A DNA stretch of 64,000 bases from Desulfatibacillum sp. (GTDB lineage: Bacteria; Desulfobacterota; Desulfobacteria; Desulfobacterales; Desulfatibacillaceae): the NCBI GenBank assembly GCA_016342355.1, contig JAEINP010000012.1:1-64000 (forward strand), given 5' to 3'. This document shows positions 25,747 through 34,159 of this stretch, in pieces (position 1 is the first letter of the stretch; each line of letters opens with the position of its first letter). The notes beneath the pieces were generated by a model. It was not told the DNA's origin, did no database searches, and worked only from the letters and a program-made list of their open reading frames with translations. Made by a program: the position numbers and the translations under genes.

Positions 25747-27081
25747 ATGAAAGATATCCAAAGAATTCTGGTGGTGGACGACGAACCGGGCATCCTGCAA
25801 AACGTATCCAAAATCCTCGCCCGGTCCGACTATGAGGTCTTCCAGGCGTCCAGCGCCAAGGAGGCCCTGGATGAGATGGCCAAGCGGTCTTTCTCCCTGA
25901 TGATTTCGGACATTGTCATGCCTGAAATGAATGGCCTGGAGCTTCTCAAGTTGGTCAAGAACCAATGGCCGTTGACCCAGGTGCTCATGATGACGGCGTA
26001 CGCTTCCACGGAAACCGCTGTGAAGGCAATCCGCCTGGGTGCCCTGGATTATCTTCCCAAGCCCTTTACACCGGATGAGCTTCGGACCCTGGTGGACCGT
26101 TCCGTGTCCGGGGATTTGGCGGAAGCCCAGGTGGGAGAGGTGGAGCGGGACGATATTGACGCCATGCATTTGAACCTGCCCATGGACAACCTGATGGAAG
26201 CGGACGTGGGAGAGGGTTTTTGCGAAACAGGCTTGAAGGTGTGCGACGTGTTCCAGAAACTGGGCCATACCTGCAAGGCTGGCGAGAAAAAAGGCATATG
26301 CCCCCAGGAAGCCAAAAAGGCGAAAGGCGGTGACGAGGCTTCGGCCATTCAGGAATTGATCGGCGTGGACATGCCTTTCAATTACGAGGAGGTGGTGGAG
26401 GCCACAGGCCCGGAATACGTGGCCAATCTGGGGAGGGACGGTGTTGCCTTCCTGCCTTACGAAGAGTTGAAAGCCAGCGCCGCACGCATGGAAGCCCGGC
26501 TGCGCCGGTCCAGGCTGGCGGCCATGTACAAAAGGAAGGAAAGTCATATCCCGGGGACCACGGACGCGTTGTCCGAGGTGGCGGACGCTCTGGGGACGGA
26601 ATATGTCAAGCATCTGGATCGGGACGGATTTTCGCGCGTTCCCTATGAAGAACTGAAGCGTAATGTAGCGCACATGGAGGCGAGGTTGCACGGGAAGGAA
26701 ATGGATTTGGCTTTGGCCTCGGACATCCTGGTGGTGGACGACGAAGTGGCTGTCAATAACAACATACGGAAGATACTCAAGAAGGGGCAATATTCGGTGG
26801 ATCAGGCCACCACAAGGGAAGAGGCCCTGGAAAAGGTCTCCAAGGGATTTTACCGGGTCATTATCCTGGACCTGAAAATGCCGGGTGTGGTGGGTCTGGA
26901 GCTTTTGGAGGCGGTGCACACCATGCAGCCCCAGGCGAAAATTATCATCGTCACAGGCTACGCCAGCATTGAAACGGCTGTGGAAACCTCGCGCCTGGGG
27001 GCTATGCTGTACGTTCCCAAGCCGTTCACACCGGCGGAAATGCGCACAGCAGTGGAAAAGGCCTCTCGTCTGGCCGCGTAA
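25747..27081 (+). CDS. Response regulator with two receiver domains and a repeated middle section
   Basis: This 444-residue protein has no DNA-binding or enzymatic output domain. Receiver 1 (residues 5-120) has Asp11/12, phospho-Asp55, Lys105. Receiver 2 (325-444) has Asp331/332, Asp375, Lys425. Between them lie four cysteines (159, 166, 176, 185) and two copies of a module around ATGPEYVANLGRDG..PYEELK (about 213-252) and ALGTEYVKHLDRDG..PYEELK (about 275-314). The cysteines could bind metal or sense redox state. AAGGAGGG precedes the ATG. It is followed by a terminator and then the NuoF/HdrA genes. It may be a phosphorelay protein that acts by protein contact. Confidence 0.85.
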   Translation: MKDIQRILVVDDEPGILQNVSKILARSDYEVFQASSAKEALDEMAKRSFSLMISDIVMPEMNGLELLKLVKNQWPLTQVLMMTAYASTETAVKAIRLGALDYLPKPFTPDELRTLVDRSVSGDLAEAQVGEVERDDIDAMHLNLPMDNLMEADVGEGFCETGLKVCDVFQKLGHTCKAGEKKGICPQEAKKAKGGDEASAIQELIGVDMPFNYEEVVEATGPEYVANLGRDGVAFLPYEELKASAARMEARLRRSRLAAMYKRKESHIPGTTDALSEVADALGTEYVKHLDRDGFSRVPYEELKRNVAHMEARLHGKEMDLALASDILVVDDEVAVNNNIRKILKKGQYSVDQATTREEALEKVSKGFYRVIILDLKMPGVVGLELLEAVHTMQPQAKIIIVTGYASIETAVETSRLGAMLYVPKPFTPAEMRTAVEKASRLAA

Positions 27082-27100
27082 CAAGGCATAACTTCAAGAT

Positions 27101-27140
27101 AAAGGCCGCGGGTTTGCAGGTATCCCGCGGCCTTTTTTTT
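27101..27140 (+). terminator. Strong intrinsic terminator after the regulator
   Basis: AAAGGCCGCGGG (27101-27112) pairs perfectly with CCCGCGGCCTTT (27124-27135) and is followed by a run of T. Confidence 0.92.
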
Positions 27141-27141
27141 A

Positions 27142-27170
27142 TTGACAATTTGGCCCTCCCTCACTATTCT
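27142..27170 (+). promoter_or_regulatory. Sigma-70 promoter for the NuoF/HdrA pair
   Basis: TTGACA (27142-27147) and TATTCT (27165-27170) are spaced by 17 bases. The promoter starts immediately after the preceding terminator. Confidence 0.6.
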
Positions 27171-27307
27171 TCGGATTTCTTGTTATTTGGCGAGAGATGG
27201 TTCTTGCCCTCTCAGTCAAACCTGCTGAGACCAAAAAAAATCGAATGCATATTCACTGCGTGCTTCAAGCAGCAAAGTCATACGGGTTGCAGGGGCAACG
27301 GAGGTAA

Positions 27308-29164
27308 ATGGTGGACAGGTTAGAAAATAGAGAAGCGCTTATCACACTTCGCAAAGATCTTATCGCCCGGCACAAAGAGGGTGGTAAAAAACTCATTTCC
27401 CTGTGTTCCGGTTCGGGGTGCGGCGCGTATGGCACTGCCAGCGTGTACGAGACCCTGATGGCCGAACTGAAAAAGGAAGGCCTGGAAGATCAGGTGGAAG
27501 TGAGGCTTACGGGCTGTCATGGCTTTTGCGAAAAGGGTCCTATTATGGTTATCCATCCTGAGGGTATTTTCTACCCCCAGGTCAAGCCGGAAAAGATTCC
27601 CGATATTGTGGAGACAACTCTCAAGAATGGGGAAGTGGTTGAGAATTTTCTTTTCAAGGATCCGATCAGCAAAAAGAAAATCGTTCATGAAAAGGACATT
27701 CCTTTTTATAAGCTCCAGAAGCGGGTTATCTTTGGCAGCAACCAGATGATCGACCCCACAAACATCCTCCATTACGTCGCCGAGGATGGATACATGGCCC
27801 TGGAAAAGGCCTTGTTTGACATGGAGCCCGCCCAGATCATCCAGGAAATCAAAGGCTCGGGCCTCAGGGGCCGGGGCGGAGGCGGTTTTCCCACAGGCAT
27901 CAAGTGGGCCACCTGCGCCAAGCACGACGGGGACCGCTACGTCATATGCAACGCCGACGAAGGCGACCCCGGCGCCTACATGGACCGCAGTCTTTTGGAG
28001 GGCAACCCCCACAGCATTATTGAAGGCATGCTGGTGGCGGCGGTGGCCATGCAGTCCCACAACGGACTCATTTATGTGCGCCACGAGTATCCCCTGGCGG
28101 TCAAGAATCTGACCAGCGCCCTTAAAAGCGCCCGGGAAGTGGGTCTTTTGGGGAAAAATATTTTGGGCTCGGGTTTTGACTTTGACATCAAGGTCAGCCG
28201 GGGCGGCGGTTCCTTTGTCTGCGGCGAATCCACGGCCCTCATGGCCTCCCTGGAAGGAAAGCCCGGGCGGCCCCGCGCCAAATACGTCCATACTGTGGAA
28301 AAGGGATATAAGGACAGTCCCTCTTCCCTGAACAACGTGGAAACCTTCGCCAACGTGCCCGGAATCATTAAAAACGGGGCCGAATGGTACGCCTCCATGG
28401 GAACCGAAGGGAGCAAGGGCACCAAGATTTTCTCCCTGGTGGGCAACGTGGTCAACACGGGGCTGGTGGAAGTGCCCATGGGAACCAATCTCCGCACCAT
28501 CATTTATGATATTGGCGGCGGCATTCCCAAGAAAAAGAAATTCAAGGCGGTCCAGAGCGGCGGGCCTTCCGGTGGATGTATTCCCGAGCAATTCCTGGAT
28601 ATCCCCGTGGATTTTGACGAATTGGTCAAGATCGGCTCCATGATGGGTTCCGGCGGCATGATCGTCATGGACCAGGACACCTGCATGGTGGACGTGGCCC
28701 GGTATTTTCTGGATTTTCTCAAGGAAGAATCGTGCGGCCAGTGCAATCCCTGCCGGGAAGGGATCAAGCAGATGCTGGACGTACTGACCAATATCTGCGC
28801 CGGCAAGGGCAAGCAGGGCGACATAGAACTGCTGGAGGAACTGGGCGCTATGGTCCAGAAATTCTCCCTGTGCGGTTTGGGCACCTCGTCTCCCAATCCG
28901 GTTTTAACCACCCTCATGTATTTCCGGCACGAGTACGAAGCCCACATCAAGGACAAAAAATGTCCCGCTGGTGTGTGCAAGGCCCTGTTCCATTACGAAA
29001 TCGTGGACGGAACCTGCACGGGCTGCGGCCTTTGCGCCCGGAAATGTCCTCAGGACGCCATCACGGGAGCCAAAAAGGAAACCCATGTGCTGGACCAGGA
29101 CAAATGCATCAAGTGTGGCATTTGCTACGATGCCTGCAAGTTTAACGCAATAGCAATCCGATAA
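27308..29164 (+). CDS. NuoF-like NAD(P)H-binding flavoprotein with fused ferredoxin domains
   Basis: This 618-residue protein is built like HydB/HndC. A thioredoxin-like [2Fe-2S] domain comes first (Cys33, 38, 70, 74). An FMN- and NADH-binding core follows (GRGGGGFPTGIKW, CNADEGDPGAYMDR). Then comes an N3-type [4Fe-4S] site (ESCGQCNPCREG plus a later Cys), and two C-terminal [4Fe-4S] clusters (CTGCGLCARKCP, CIKCGICYDAC). It oxidises or produces NAD(P)H in a soluble complex. The partner is the fusion protein 21 bases downstream. GGAGG lies close before the ATG. No NuoE or hydrogenase gene is adjacent. Confidence 0.9.
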   Translation: MVDRLENREALITLRKDLIARHKEGGKKLISLCSGSGCGAYGTASVYETLMAELKKEGLEDQVEVRLTGCHGFCEKGPIMVIHPEGIFYPQVKPEKIPDIVETTLKNGEVVENFLFKDPISKKKIVHEKDIPFYKLQKRVIFGSNQMIDPTNILHYVAEDGYMALEKALFDMEPAQIIQEIKGSGLRGRGGGGFPTGIKWATCAKHDGDRYVICNADEGDPGAYMDRSLLEGNPHSIIEGMLVAAVAMQSHNGLIYVRHEYPLAVKNLTSALKSAREVGLLGKNILGSGFDFDIKVSRGGGSFVCGESTALMASLEGKPGRPRAKYVHTVEKGYKDSPSSLNNVETFANVPGIIKNGAEWYASMGTEGSKGTKIFSLVGNVVNTGLVEVPMGTNLRTIIYDIGGGIPKKKKFKAVQSGGPSGGCIPEQFLDIPVDFDELVKIGSMMGSGGMIVMDQDTCMVDVARYFLDFLKEESCGQCNPCREGIKQMLDVLTNICAGKGKQGDIELLEELGAMVQKFSLCGLGTSSPNPVLTTLMYFRHEYEAHIKDKKCPAGVCKALFHYEIVDGTCTGCGLCARKCPQDAITGAKKETHVLDQDKCIKCGICYDACKFNAIAIR

Positions 29165-29185
29165 CAGCGTCACGAGGCAAAACAG

Positions 29186-32100
29186 ATGATAACATTTAAG
29201 TTAAACGGCAAAAAGGTCCAGGGGGAAGACGGACAAACAGTTCTGCAGGTTGCCGAAAAATACGGGGTGGATATCCCTACACTGTGCCACCATAAGGCGT
29301 TGACTCCCGCCGGGATGTGCCGCATGTGTACGGTGGAAATGTTTGACGGCAGAAGGACCAAGTTCGTCACGGCATGCAACTATCCCATTTGGGAAGGCAT
29401 GGAGATTTTCACGGACACGGAAACGGTCCATGAAGGCCGCAAGCTCATCGTGGAAATGCTGCTGGCTCGGAGCACCACGGTTCCTGCGATCCAGACCCTG
29501 GCCAAAAAATACGGCCTCGAAAAATCCCGCTTCGGCGCCGACGACAATACCTGCATCCTGTGCGGTCTGTGCGTGCGCGTGTGCGAAAAGATGGGAAACA
29601 GCGCCATCACCCTCACGGGCCGGGGCCTGGAAATGAAGGTGGACACCCCCTTCAGCGTCCAGTCCGACGTGTGCCGGGGATGCGGCGCCTGCGAGTTCAT
29701 TTGTCCCACGGGCCACATTAAGCTGGAAAATATTTCCAAGGGCGAGATCAAACTCATCCCTTCGGAATACGAATTGGGCTTGGCGGGCCGCAAGCCCGTG
29801 TATGTGCCCTACGCCCAGGCGGTGCCCAATACCCCGGCCATTGATCGGCGGTACTGCATGCATTTCAAGACCGGCGGGTGCCAGATTTGTACGGAAGTCT
29901 GCGGTGTGAACGCCATTGACCACACCATGCAGGACGAGATTGTGGAACTGGAGGTGGGCTCCATTGTCTTGGCGCCCGGCGCCAAGGTGTACGATCCTTC
30001 CGCGCACGATACCTTTGGGTACACGACCAATCCCAACGTGCTCACCAGCCTGGAGTTCGAACGTATCCTGTCCGCATCCGGCCCCTTTGGCGGTCATCTG
30101 GTGCGGCCCTCGGACCATTTGGAACCCAAGAAAATCGCCTGGATCCAATGCGTGGGCTCCCGGGACGAGCATCTGGACAACAAGGGCTATTGCTCGGGCG
30201 TGTGCTGCACCTACGCGGTCAAGGAAGCCATGCTGGCCAAGGATCACTGCCCCGAAGGCCCTGACGGCCTGGACGCGGCCATTTTCTATATTGATATCCG
30301 GACCAACGGCAAGGACTTTGAACGGTTTTACAACCGGGCCAAGGACGGCGGCGTGCGCTTTGTCAAATCCAAAGTGACCACGGTGGACCACAATGACGAC
30401 ACCGGCATGGAAGTCCTGCGCTATGTGGACCCGTCCGGCAAGCTCATGGAAGAGGAATTCGACATAGTGGTTCTCTCCGTGGGTTTTGAAATCGCCGAAG
30501 AAACCAAGGAAATGGCTAAAAAGTTGGGTCTGGAAGTGGACAAGAGCGGATTCGCCGTGTCCAGCAGCTTTAAGCCGGTGGAAACTTCCAGGCCGGGCGT
30601 GTTTGTTTGCGGGTCTTTTGCCGCACCCAAGGACATTCCCACCTCGGTCATCGATTCTTCCGCCGCCGCCGGTGTAACGGGCAGCCTGCTGTTCGACTCC
30701 CGCTTTACCCTGACCAAGACTGCGGTAATTCCGCCGGAAAAAGCCACCAAGGGCGATCCCCCCCGGATTGGTGTGTTCCTTTGCTGCTGCGGCAGCAACA
30801 TTGCCGGGGTCGTGGAAATGCCCAAGCTGGAGGAATTCGCCAAGACCCTGCCCAACGTGGCCTATGTGGAAACCAATATGTATTCCTGTTCCCAGGATAC
30901 CCAGGAGAAAATGTCCGACGTAATCCGGGAAAAGGGACTCAACAGGGTGGTGGTGGCGGCGTGTACGCCCAAGACCCACGAGCCACTGTTTCAGGAAACC
31001 CTTATTGCAGCCAGCCTGAACAAGTATCTCTTTGAAATGGCCAATGTTCGCAACCATTGCTCCTGGGTCCATAAGAATACTCCGGACAAGGCGACTCTCA
31101 AGGCCATGGACCTGGTGCGTATGTCTGTCCAAAAGGTCGCCCTGGCCCAACCCCTCACCGAGCCCCGACTCAGTATTGTGGAAAAGGCCCTGGTGATCGG
31201 CGGGGGCGTGGCGGGTATGGAAGCCGCCAAAACCCTGGCAAGCCAGGGGTATGAAACCCATGTTTTGGAACGCACCGCCGAGTTGGGCGGTCAGGCCCGC
31301 GCCCTGCATAAAACGTGGAGGGGCGAGGATGTTCAAGGGTATTTGAAGGATCTTATCAGCGAGGTTCAGAACCACGAAAAGATTACGGTTCACTTGGAAT
31401 CGGAAATCACGGACGTGGAAGGCTTTGTGGGGGATTTTAAGACCACCTTCAAGACCGGCGACCAGTCCACCACATACGGTCACGGAGTGACCATTTTTGC
31501 CTGCGGGGCTTCGGAATATAAGCCCAAGGAATACCTTTACGGCCAGGACCCAAAGGTTATCACAAACCTGGAATTGGAACGGAAACTGGTGGAAGGGGAT
31601 TCCGCCCTCAAGAGCAACGGCGCGGCTGTTTTCATCCAGTGCGTGGGTTCGCGCATTCCCCAACGGCCCTACTGCTCCAAACTGTGCTGCACCCAATCCA
31701 TCAAAAACGCCCTGGCTCTTAAAGAGGCCAATCCCAAAAAACCGGTTTTCGTGCTGTATAGGGATATGAGGCCTTATGGCCTGAGGGAAAACCTGTACCG
31801 GGAAGCCCGGAAAAAAGGCGTGACCTTCATCCGTTATAACGACGACAAACCCTTGGAGGTAACGGGCGGGGAAAAGGGTCTGGCAGTCGCCTTCACCGAC
31901 TATGTGCTTGGCAAGAAAATGCAGGTCAGCCCCGAGCTGCTGGTTTTGGCCGCCGCTATCATCCCGGAAGAAAGAAATCCCCTGGCTCAGGCGTACAAAG
32001 TCTCTCAGAACCAGGATGGCTTTTTCGCCGAGGCTCACGTCAAGTTGCGTCCCAACGATTTCGCCACGGACGGTGTGTTCCTGTGCGGCCTGGCCCACGG

Positions 32101-32416
32101 ACCCAAGCCCCTGGACGAGTCCATCGCCCAGGCCCAGGCTGCGGCGGCAAGGGCGGTGACGCTCCTTTCCCGGAAAGAGATTTCCGTGGCTGGAACGGTC
32201 GCCAGCGTGGACGGGGCGGCATGCAGCGCGTGTAAGGTGTGTGTTTCCTTGTGTCCTTACTCCGCGCCCATGATCAACGAAAAGACGGGCAAGGCGGAAA
32301 TCCAGTCCACCTTATGCAAGGGTTGCGGATTGTGCGTGGCTTCCTGCCGGAGCGGCGCCATTCATCTGGCGGGATTTGATACGTCCCAGATATTCAGCAT
32401 GATCGACGCTTTTTAA
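29186..32416 (+). CDS. NuoG-type ferredoxin fused to two HdrA-like units
   Basis: This is a 1076-residue electron-transfer protein. Residues 1-180 resemble the NuoG N-terminus: [2Fe-2S] Cys34, 45, 48, 64 and two [4Fe-4S] sites (Cys123-133, 163-173). The His-ligated NuoG cluster is missing. Residues 220-530 resemble HdrA after its flavin Rossmann motif (extra cysteines 224, 232, 235, 239). Residues 540-1000 are a full HdrA with FAD motif GGGVAGMEAA near 670. Two ferredoxin clusters close the chain (CSACKVCVSLCP, CKGCGLCVASC). Together with the NuoF-like protein it may link NADH, ferredoxin and a disulfide or quinone-side acceptor, perhaps by flavin-based bifurcation, which is inference. Confidence 0.88.
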   Translation: MITFKLNGKKVQGEDGQTVLQVAEKYGVDIPTLCHHKALTPAGMCRMCTVEMFDGRRTKFVTACNYPIWEGMEIFTDTETVHEGRKLIVEMLLARSTTVPAIQTLAKKYGLEKSRFGADDNTCILCGLCVRVCEKMGNSAITLTGRGLEMKVDTPFSVQSDVCRGCGACEFICPTGHIKLENISKGEIKLIPSEYELGLAGRKPVYVPYAQAVPNTPAIDRRYCMHFKTGGCQICTEVCGVNAIDHTMQDEIVELEVGSIVLAPGAKVYDPSAHDTFGYTTNPNVLTSLEFERILSASGPFGGHLVRPSDHLEPKKIAWIQCVGSRDEHLDNKGYCSGVCCTYAVKEAMLAKDHCPEGPDGLDAAIFYIDIRTNGKDFERFYNRAKDGGVRFVKSKVTTVDHNDDTGMEVLRYVDPSGKLMEEEFDIVVLSVGFEIAEETKEMAKKLGLEVDKSGFAVSSSFKPVETSRPGVFVCGSFAAPKDIPTSVIDSSAAAGVTGSLLFDSRFTLTKTAVIPPEKATKGDPPRIGVFLCCCGSNIAGVVEMPKLEEFAKTLPNVAYVETNMYSCSQDTQEKMSDVIREKGLNRVVVAACTPKTHEPLFQETLIAASLNKYLFEMANVRNHCSWVHKNTPDKATLKAMDLVRMSVQKVALAQPLTEPRLSIVEKALVIGGGVAGMEAAKTLASQGYETHVLERTAELGGQARALHKTWRGEDVQGYLKDLISEVQNHEKITVHLESEITDVEGFVGDFKTTFKTGDQSTTYGHGVTIFACGASEYKPKEYLYGQDPKVITNLELERKLVEGDSALKSNGAAVFIQCVGSRIPQRPYCSKLCCTQSIKNALALKEANPKKPVFVLYRDMRPYGLRENLYREARKKGVTFIRYNDDKPLEVTGGEKGLAVAFTDYVLGKKMQVSPELLVLAAAIIPEERNPLAQAYKVSQNQDGFFAEAHVKLRPNDFATDGVFLCGLAHGPKPLDESIAQAQAAAARAVTLLSRKEISVAGTVASVDGAACSACKVCVSLCPYSAPMINEKTGKAEIQSTLCKGCGLCVASCRSGAIHLAGFDTSQIFSMIDAF

Positions 32417-32440
32417 CAAAGCGTTTTCATAAGTTGTTCA

Positions 32441-32477
32441 AAAGGGGGAATTCCACATCCGGGATTCCCCTTTTTTT
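32441..32477 (+). terminator. Intrinsic terminator after the HdrA fusion
   Basis: AAAGGGGGAAT and ATTCCCC with a short loop form an imperfect stem, followed by seven T. Confidence 0.8.
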
Positions 32478-32506
32478 GTATAGTGGATTAGCTGAAATCA
32501 AGGGGT

Positions 32507-33154
32507 TTAGCAGATGGTGGAGAACAGAGCTGTGAGGTCTTGGGCATGGCTGGTGAGGAAATCCAGGTAATCCAGTTCCAGGGAGATCATGGCGGTTTCT
32601 CTGTTTCGCAGCCATTCGGAAAGCCACGCTAAGCGGATGAGCAGGGCAAGAGGAAAAAAATGCTCCCAGCTTTCCCGCTTGAACAGGCCGCTCCGCCACA
32701 GGCGTGTGAGAAAGGCCCCTACATAATCACCTGAAATTCCGGGAGGATATTCAAATCCCGCGCAGCCGACCATGAGGGCCGCGTCGTACATTTCCGGTCG
32801 GATTCCGCAGAACTCCCAATCAATGACCGCCTTCAGGCAATCTTCTCCCCAAATAATGTTTGCAGGATGAAAATCTCCATGGCAAAAACCGGCGGGAAGA
32901 CCTTCCAGGACGGGCAGGAACGGCTCCGCAATGGCCAGGGCCGGAGATACCCTCTCCAATACTTCAGGATCACGTTTTTCTATGGTTTTTATCAGATTTC
33001 GGATGAAATCTTCCAGAGAAAAATGCCCCCGGGTTGCCCGGGTGACTCCGTCGACTTGCGCCGCCTGCCTGAGCCTGATTAAAAAATCGGCCATGGCCGC
33101 GCCGCGCCAGGCATGGTTCAGGTATTGGGGCCTGGGGTGTTTCACCACCCGGAC
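32507..33154 (-). pseudogene. C-lobe half of the split APH-type phosphotransferase gene
   Basis: From 33154 down, the frame encodes VRVVKHPRPQYLNHAWRG and then the catalytic core FCHGDFHPANIIW and the metal-binding VIDWEFCG of aminoglycoside-phosphotransferase-like kinases, 215 codons in all. Upstream codons to 33268 are intron sequence and not part of the protein. The matching N-lobe is at 14683-14995 on the other strand. Both catalytic motifs are intact, so the break seems recent. The original substrate is unknown. Confidence 0.85.
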
Positions 33155-33260
33155 AGACCCCGCCTCGCGCCGACGCCCTTGCCGTCCAGCTAACAGTTCC
33201 CCTTGTCGGGCCTGCATAGGACTTGCACCTCCAAGCGAATGCACCCTGCCAGGCGCAACA
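33154..33260 (-). mobile_element. Group II intron remnant, 5' end
   Basis: Reading the minus strand, GTTGCGCCTGGCAGGGTGC, then GGAGGTGCAAGTCC, CTGTTAGCTGGACGGCAAGG and GAGGCGGGGTCTG match the conserved 5' domain I of bacterial group II introns. The text breaks off exactly where the plus-strand fragment at 14996 resumes (AAGGAAGCC). The exact first base is uncertain. Confidence 0.8.
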
Positions 33261-33319
33261 AACAACAACGGCTGGGCAATATCTGCCCCGCCGCCTTGGT
33301 TTAAAATATTTTCAGAACT

Positions 33320-34156
33320 CTACTTACCAAATGGGAAGCCCCGCTTCCAACTGAATTTCAACACAGCATTGTACAAAACCGGGGACAGCCTGTGCAAGAG
33401 GTACTGGGGCCAAGCATGGAGGGGGGAAGGCATGATGCCAATATCCCGCCGCAAGGCGCGAAGCCCGTCCCTTGCCACCAGGTCGGGCGATACCCCCTTG
33501 GTGGCGTAGAATTTCACCACATCCCCGGATCTGCTGGCGCCCTTGTCGTCCCTGAGGTCAATCTTGCCGTTTTTCACGATATTGGTGTTGATGAAGCCGG
33601 GACACAGGGCGCTCACCCCAATGTTATGAGCCCCCAATTCAGCCCGCAATGACTCGGATAGCCCCATGAGGGCGTATTTGCTGGTGCAATAGGGCGACAT
33701 GCCCGGCAAGGGCGAAAACCCCGCAATGCTGGAGGTAATGAGGATGCCGCCCCCTTGCTGGCGTTCAATCATTTTGGGAACAAAATGATGCAGCATGTAA
33801 ATGACTCCCCACAGATTGACGCCCAGCACCCATTCCCAGTCTTCCAGGGAAATGCGCTCCAGGGGCGCGCCGTGCCCTACCCCTGCGTTCAGACACAGGA
33901 TGTCCGGGCACCCGTGTTCGCTGATGAATTGGTCTGCGAATTTGCCCGCTGCTTCCTTGTTGCCATGGTCCACGCCCAGGCCCCAGGCTTCAGCACCCAA
34001 TGCCCGAACCTCTCCGGCCACCTGACCGGCCCTGTCCTCATGGATGTCCGTGACCGCCACACTGGCGCCGGCCCTGGCCAGCCCCATGGACAAAGACCTG
34101 CCTATGCCGGAGCCTCCGCCTGTTACGATTGCCAGTTTATTCTTGAATGTTTTCAT
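33320..34156 (-). CDS. Short-chain dehydrogenase/reductase
   Basis: This 278-residue NAD(P)-dependent oxidoreductase has TGGGSGIG (cofactor binding), NAGVG, and the Ser..Tyr-x3-Lys catalytic set (SSIAG..YCTSK). The C-terminal 60 residues are longer than the core fold and may bind a bulky acyl substrate. It starts three bases after the ThDP-enzyme gene ends, so the two are co-transcribed. The product of the ThDP enzyme, such as a 2-hydroxy ketone or aldehyde, could be its substrate, which is inference. Confidence 0.88.
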   Translation of the reverse strand: MKTFKNKLAIVTGGGSGIGRSLSMGLARAGASVAVTDIHEDRAGQVAGEVRALGAEAWGLGVDHGNKEAAGKFADQFISEHGCPDILCLNAGVGHGAPLERISLEDWEWVLGVNLWGVIYMLHHFVPKMIERQQGGGILITSSIAGFSPLPGMSPYCTSKYALMGLSESLRAELGAHNIGVSALCPGFINTNIVKNGKIDLRDDKGASRSGDVVKFYATKGVSPDLVARDGLRALRRDIGIMPSPLHAWPQYLLHRLSPVLYNAVLKFSWKRGFPFGK

Positions 34157-34159
34157 GGC

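Noticed and set aside
25570-27084. 504-codon minus-strand frame over the dual-receiver regulator
   Set aside because: The opposite strand encodes two textbook receiver domains; the antisense frame has low-complexity His/Gln/Gly text.
29201-32098. 965-codon open frame antisense to the NuoG-HdrA fusion
   Set aside because: It has no recognisable domain, and its His/Gly-rich composition is a shadow of the GC-rich codons of the real gene.
33155-33268. First 38 codons of the minus-strand phosphotransferase frame
   Set aside because: They translate intron domain I and do not resemble any kinase N-terminus.
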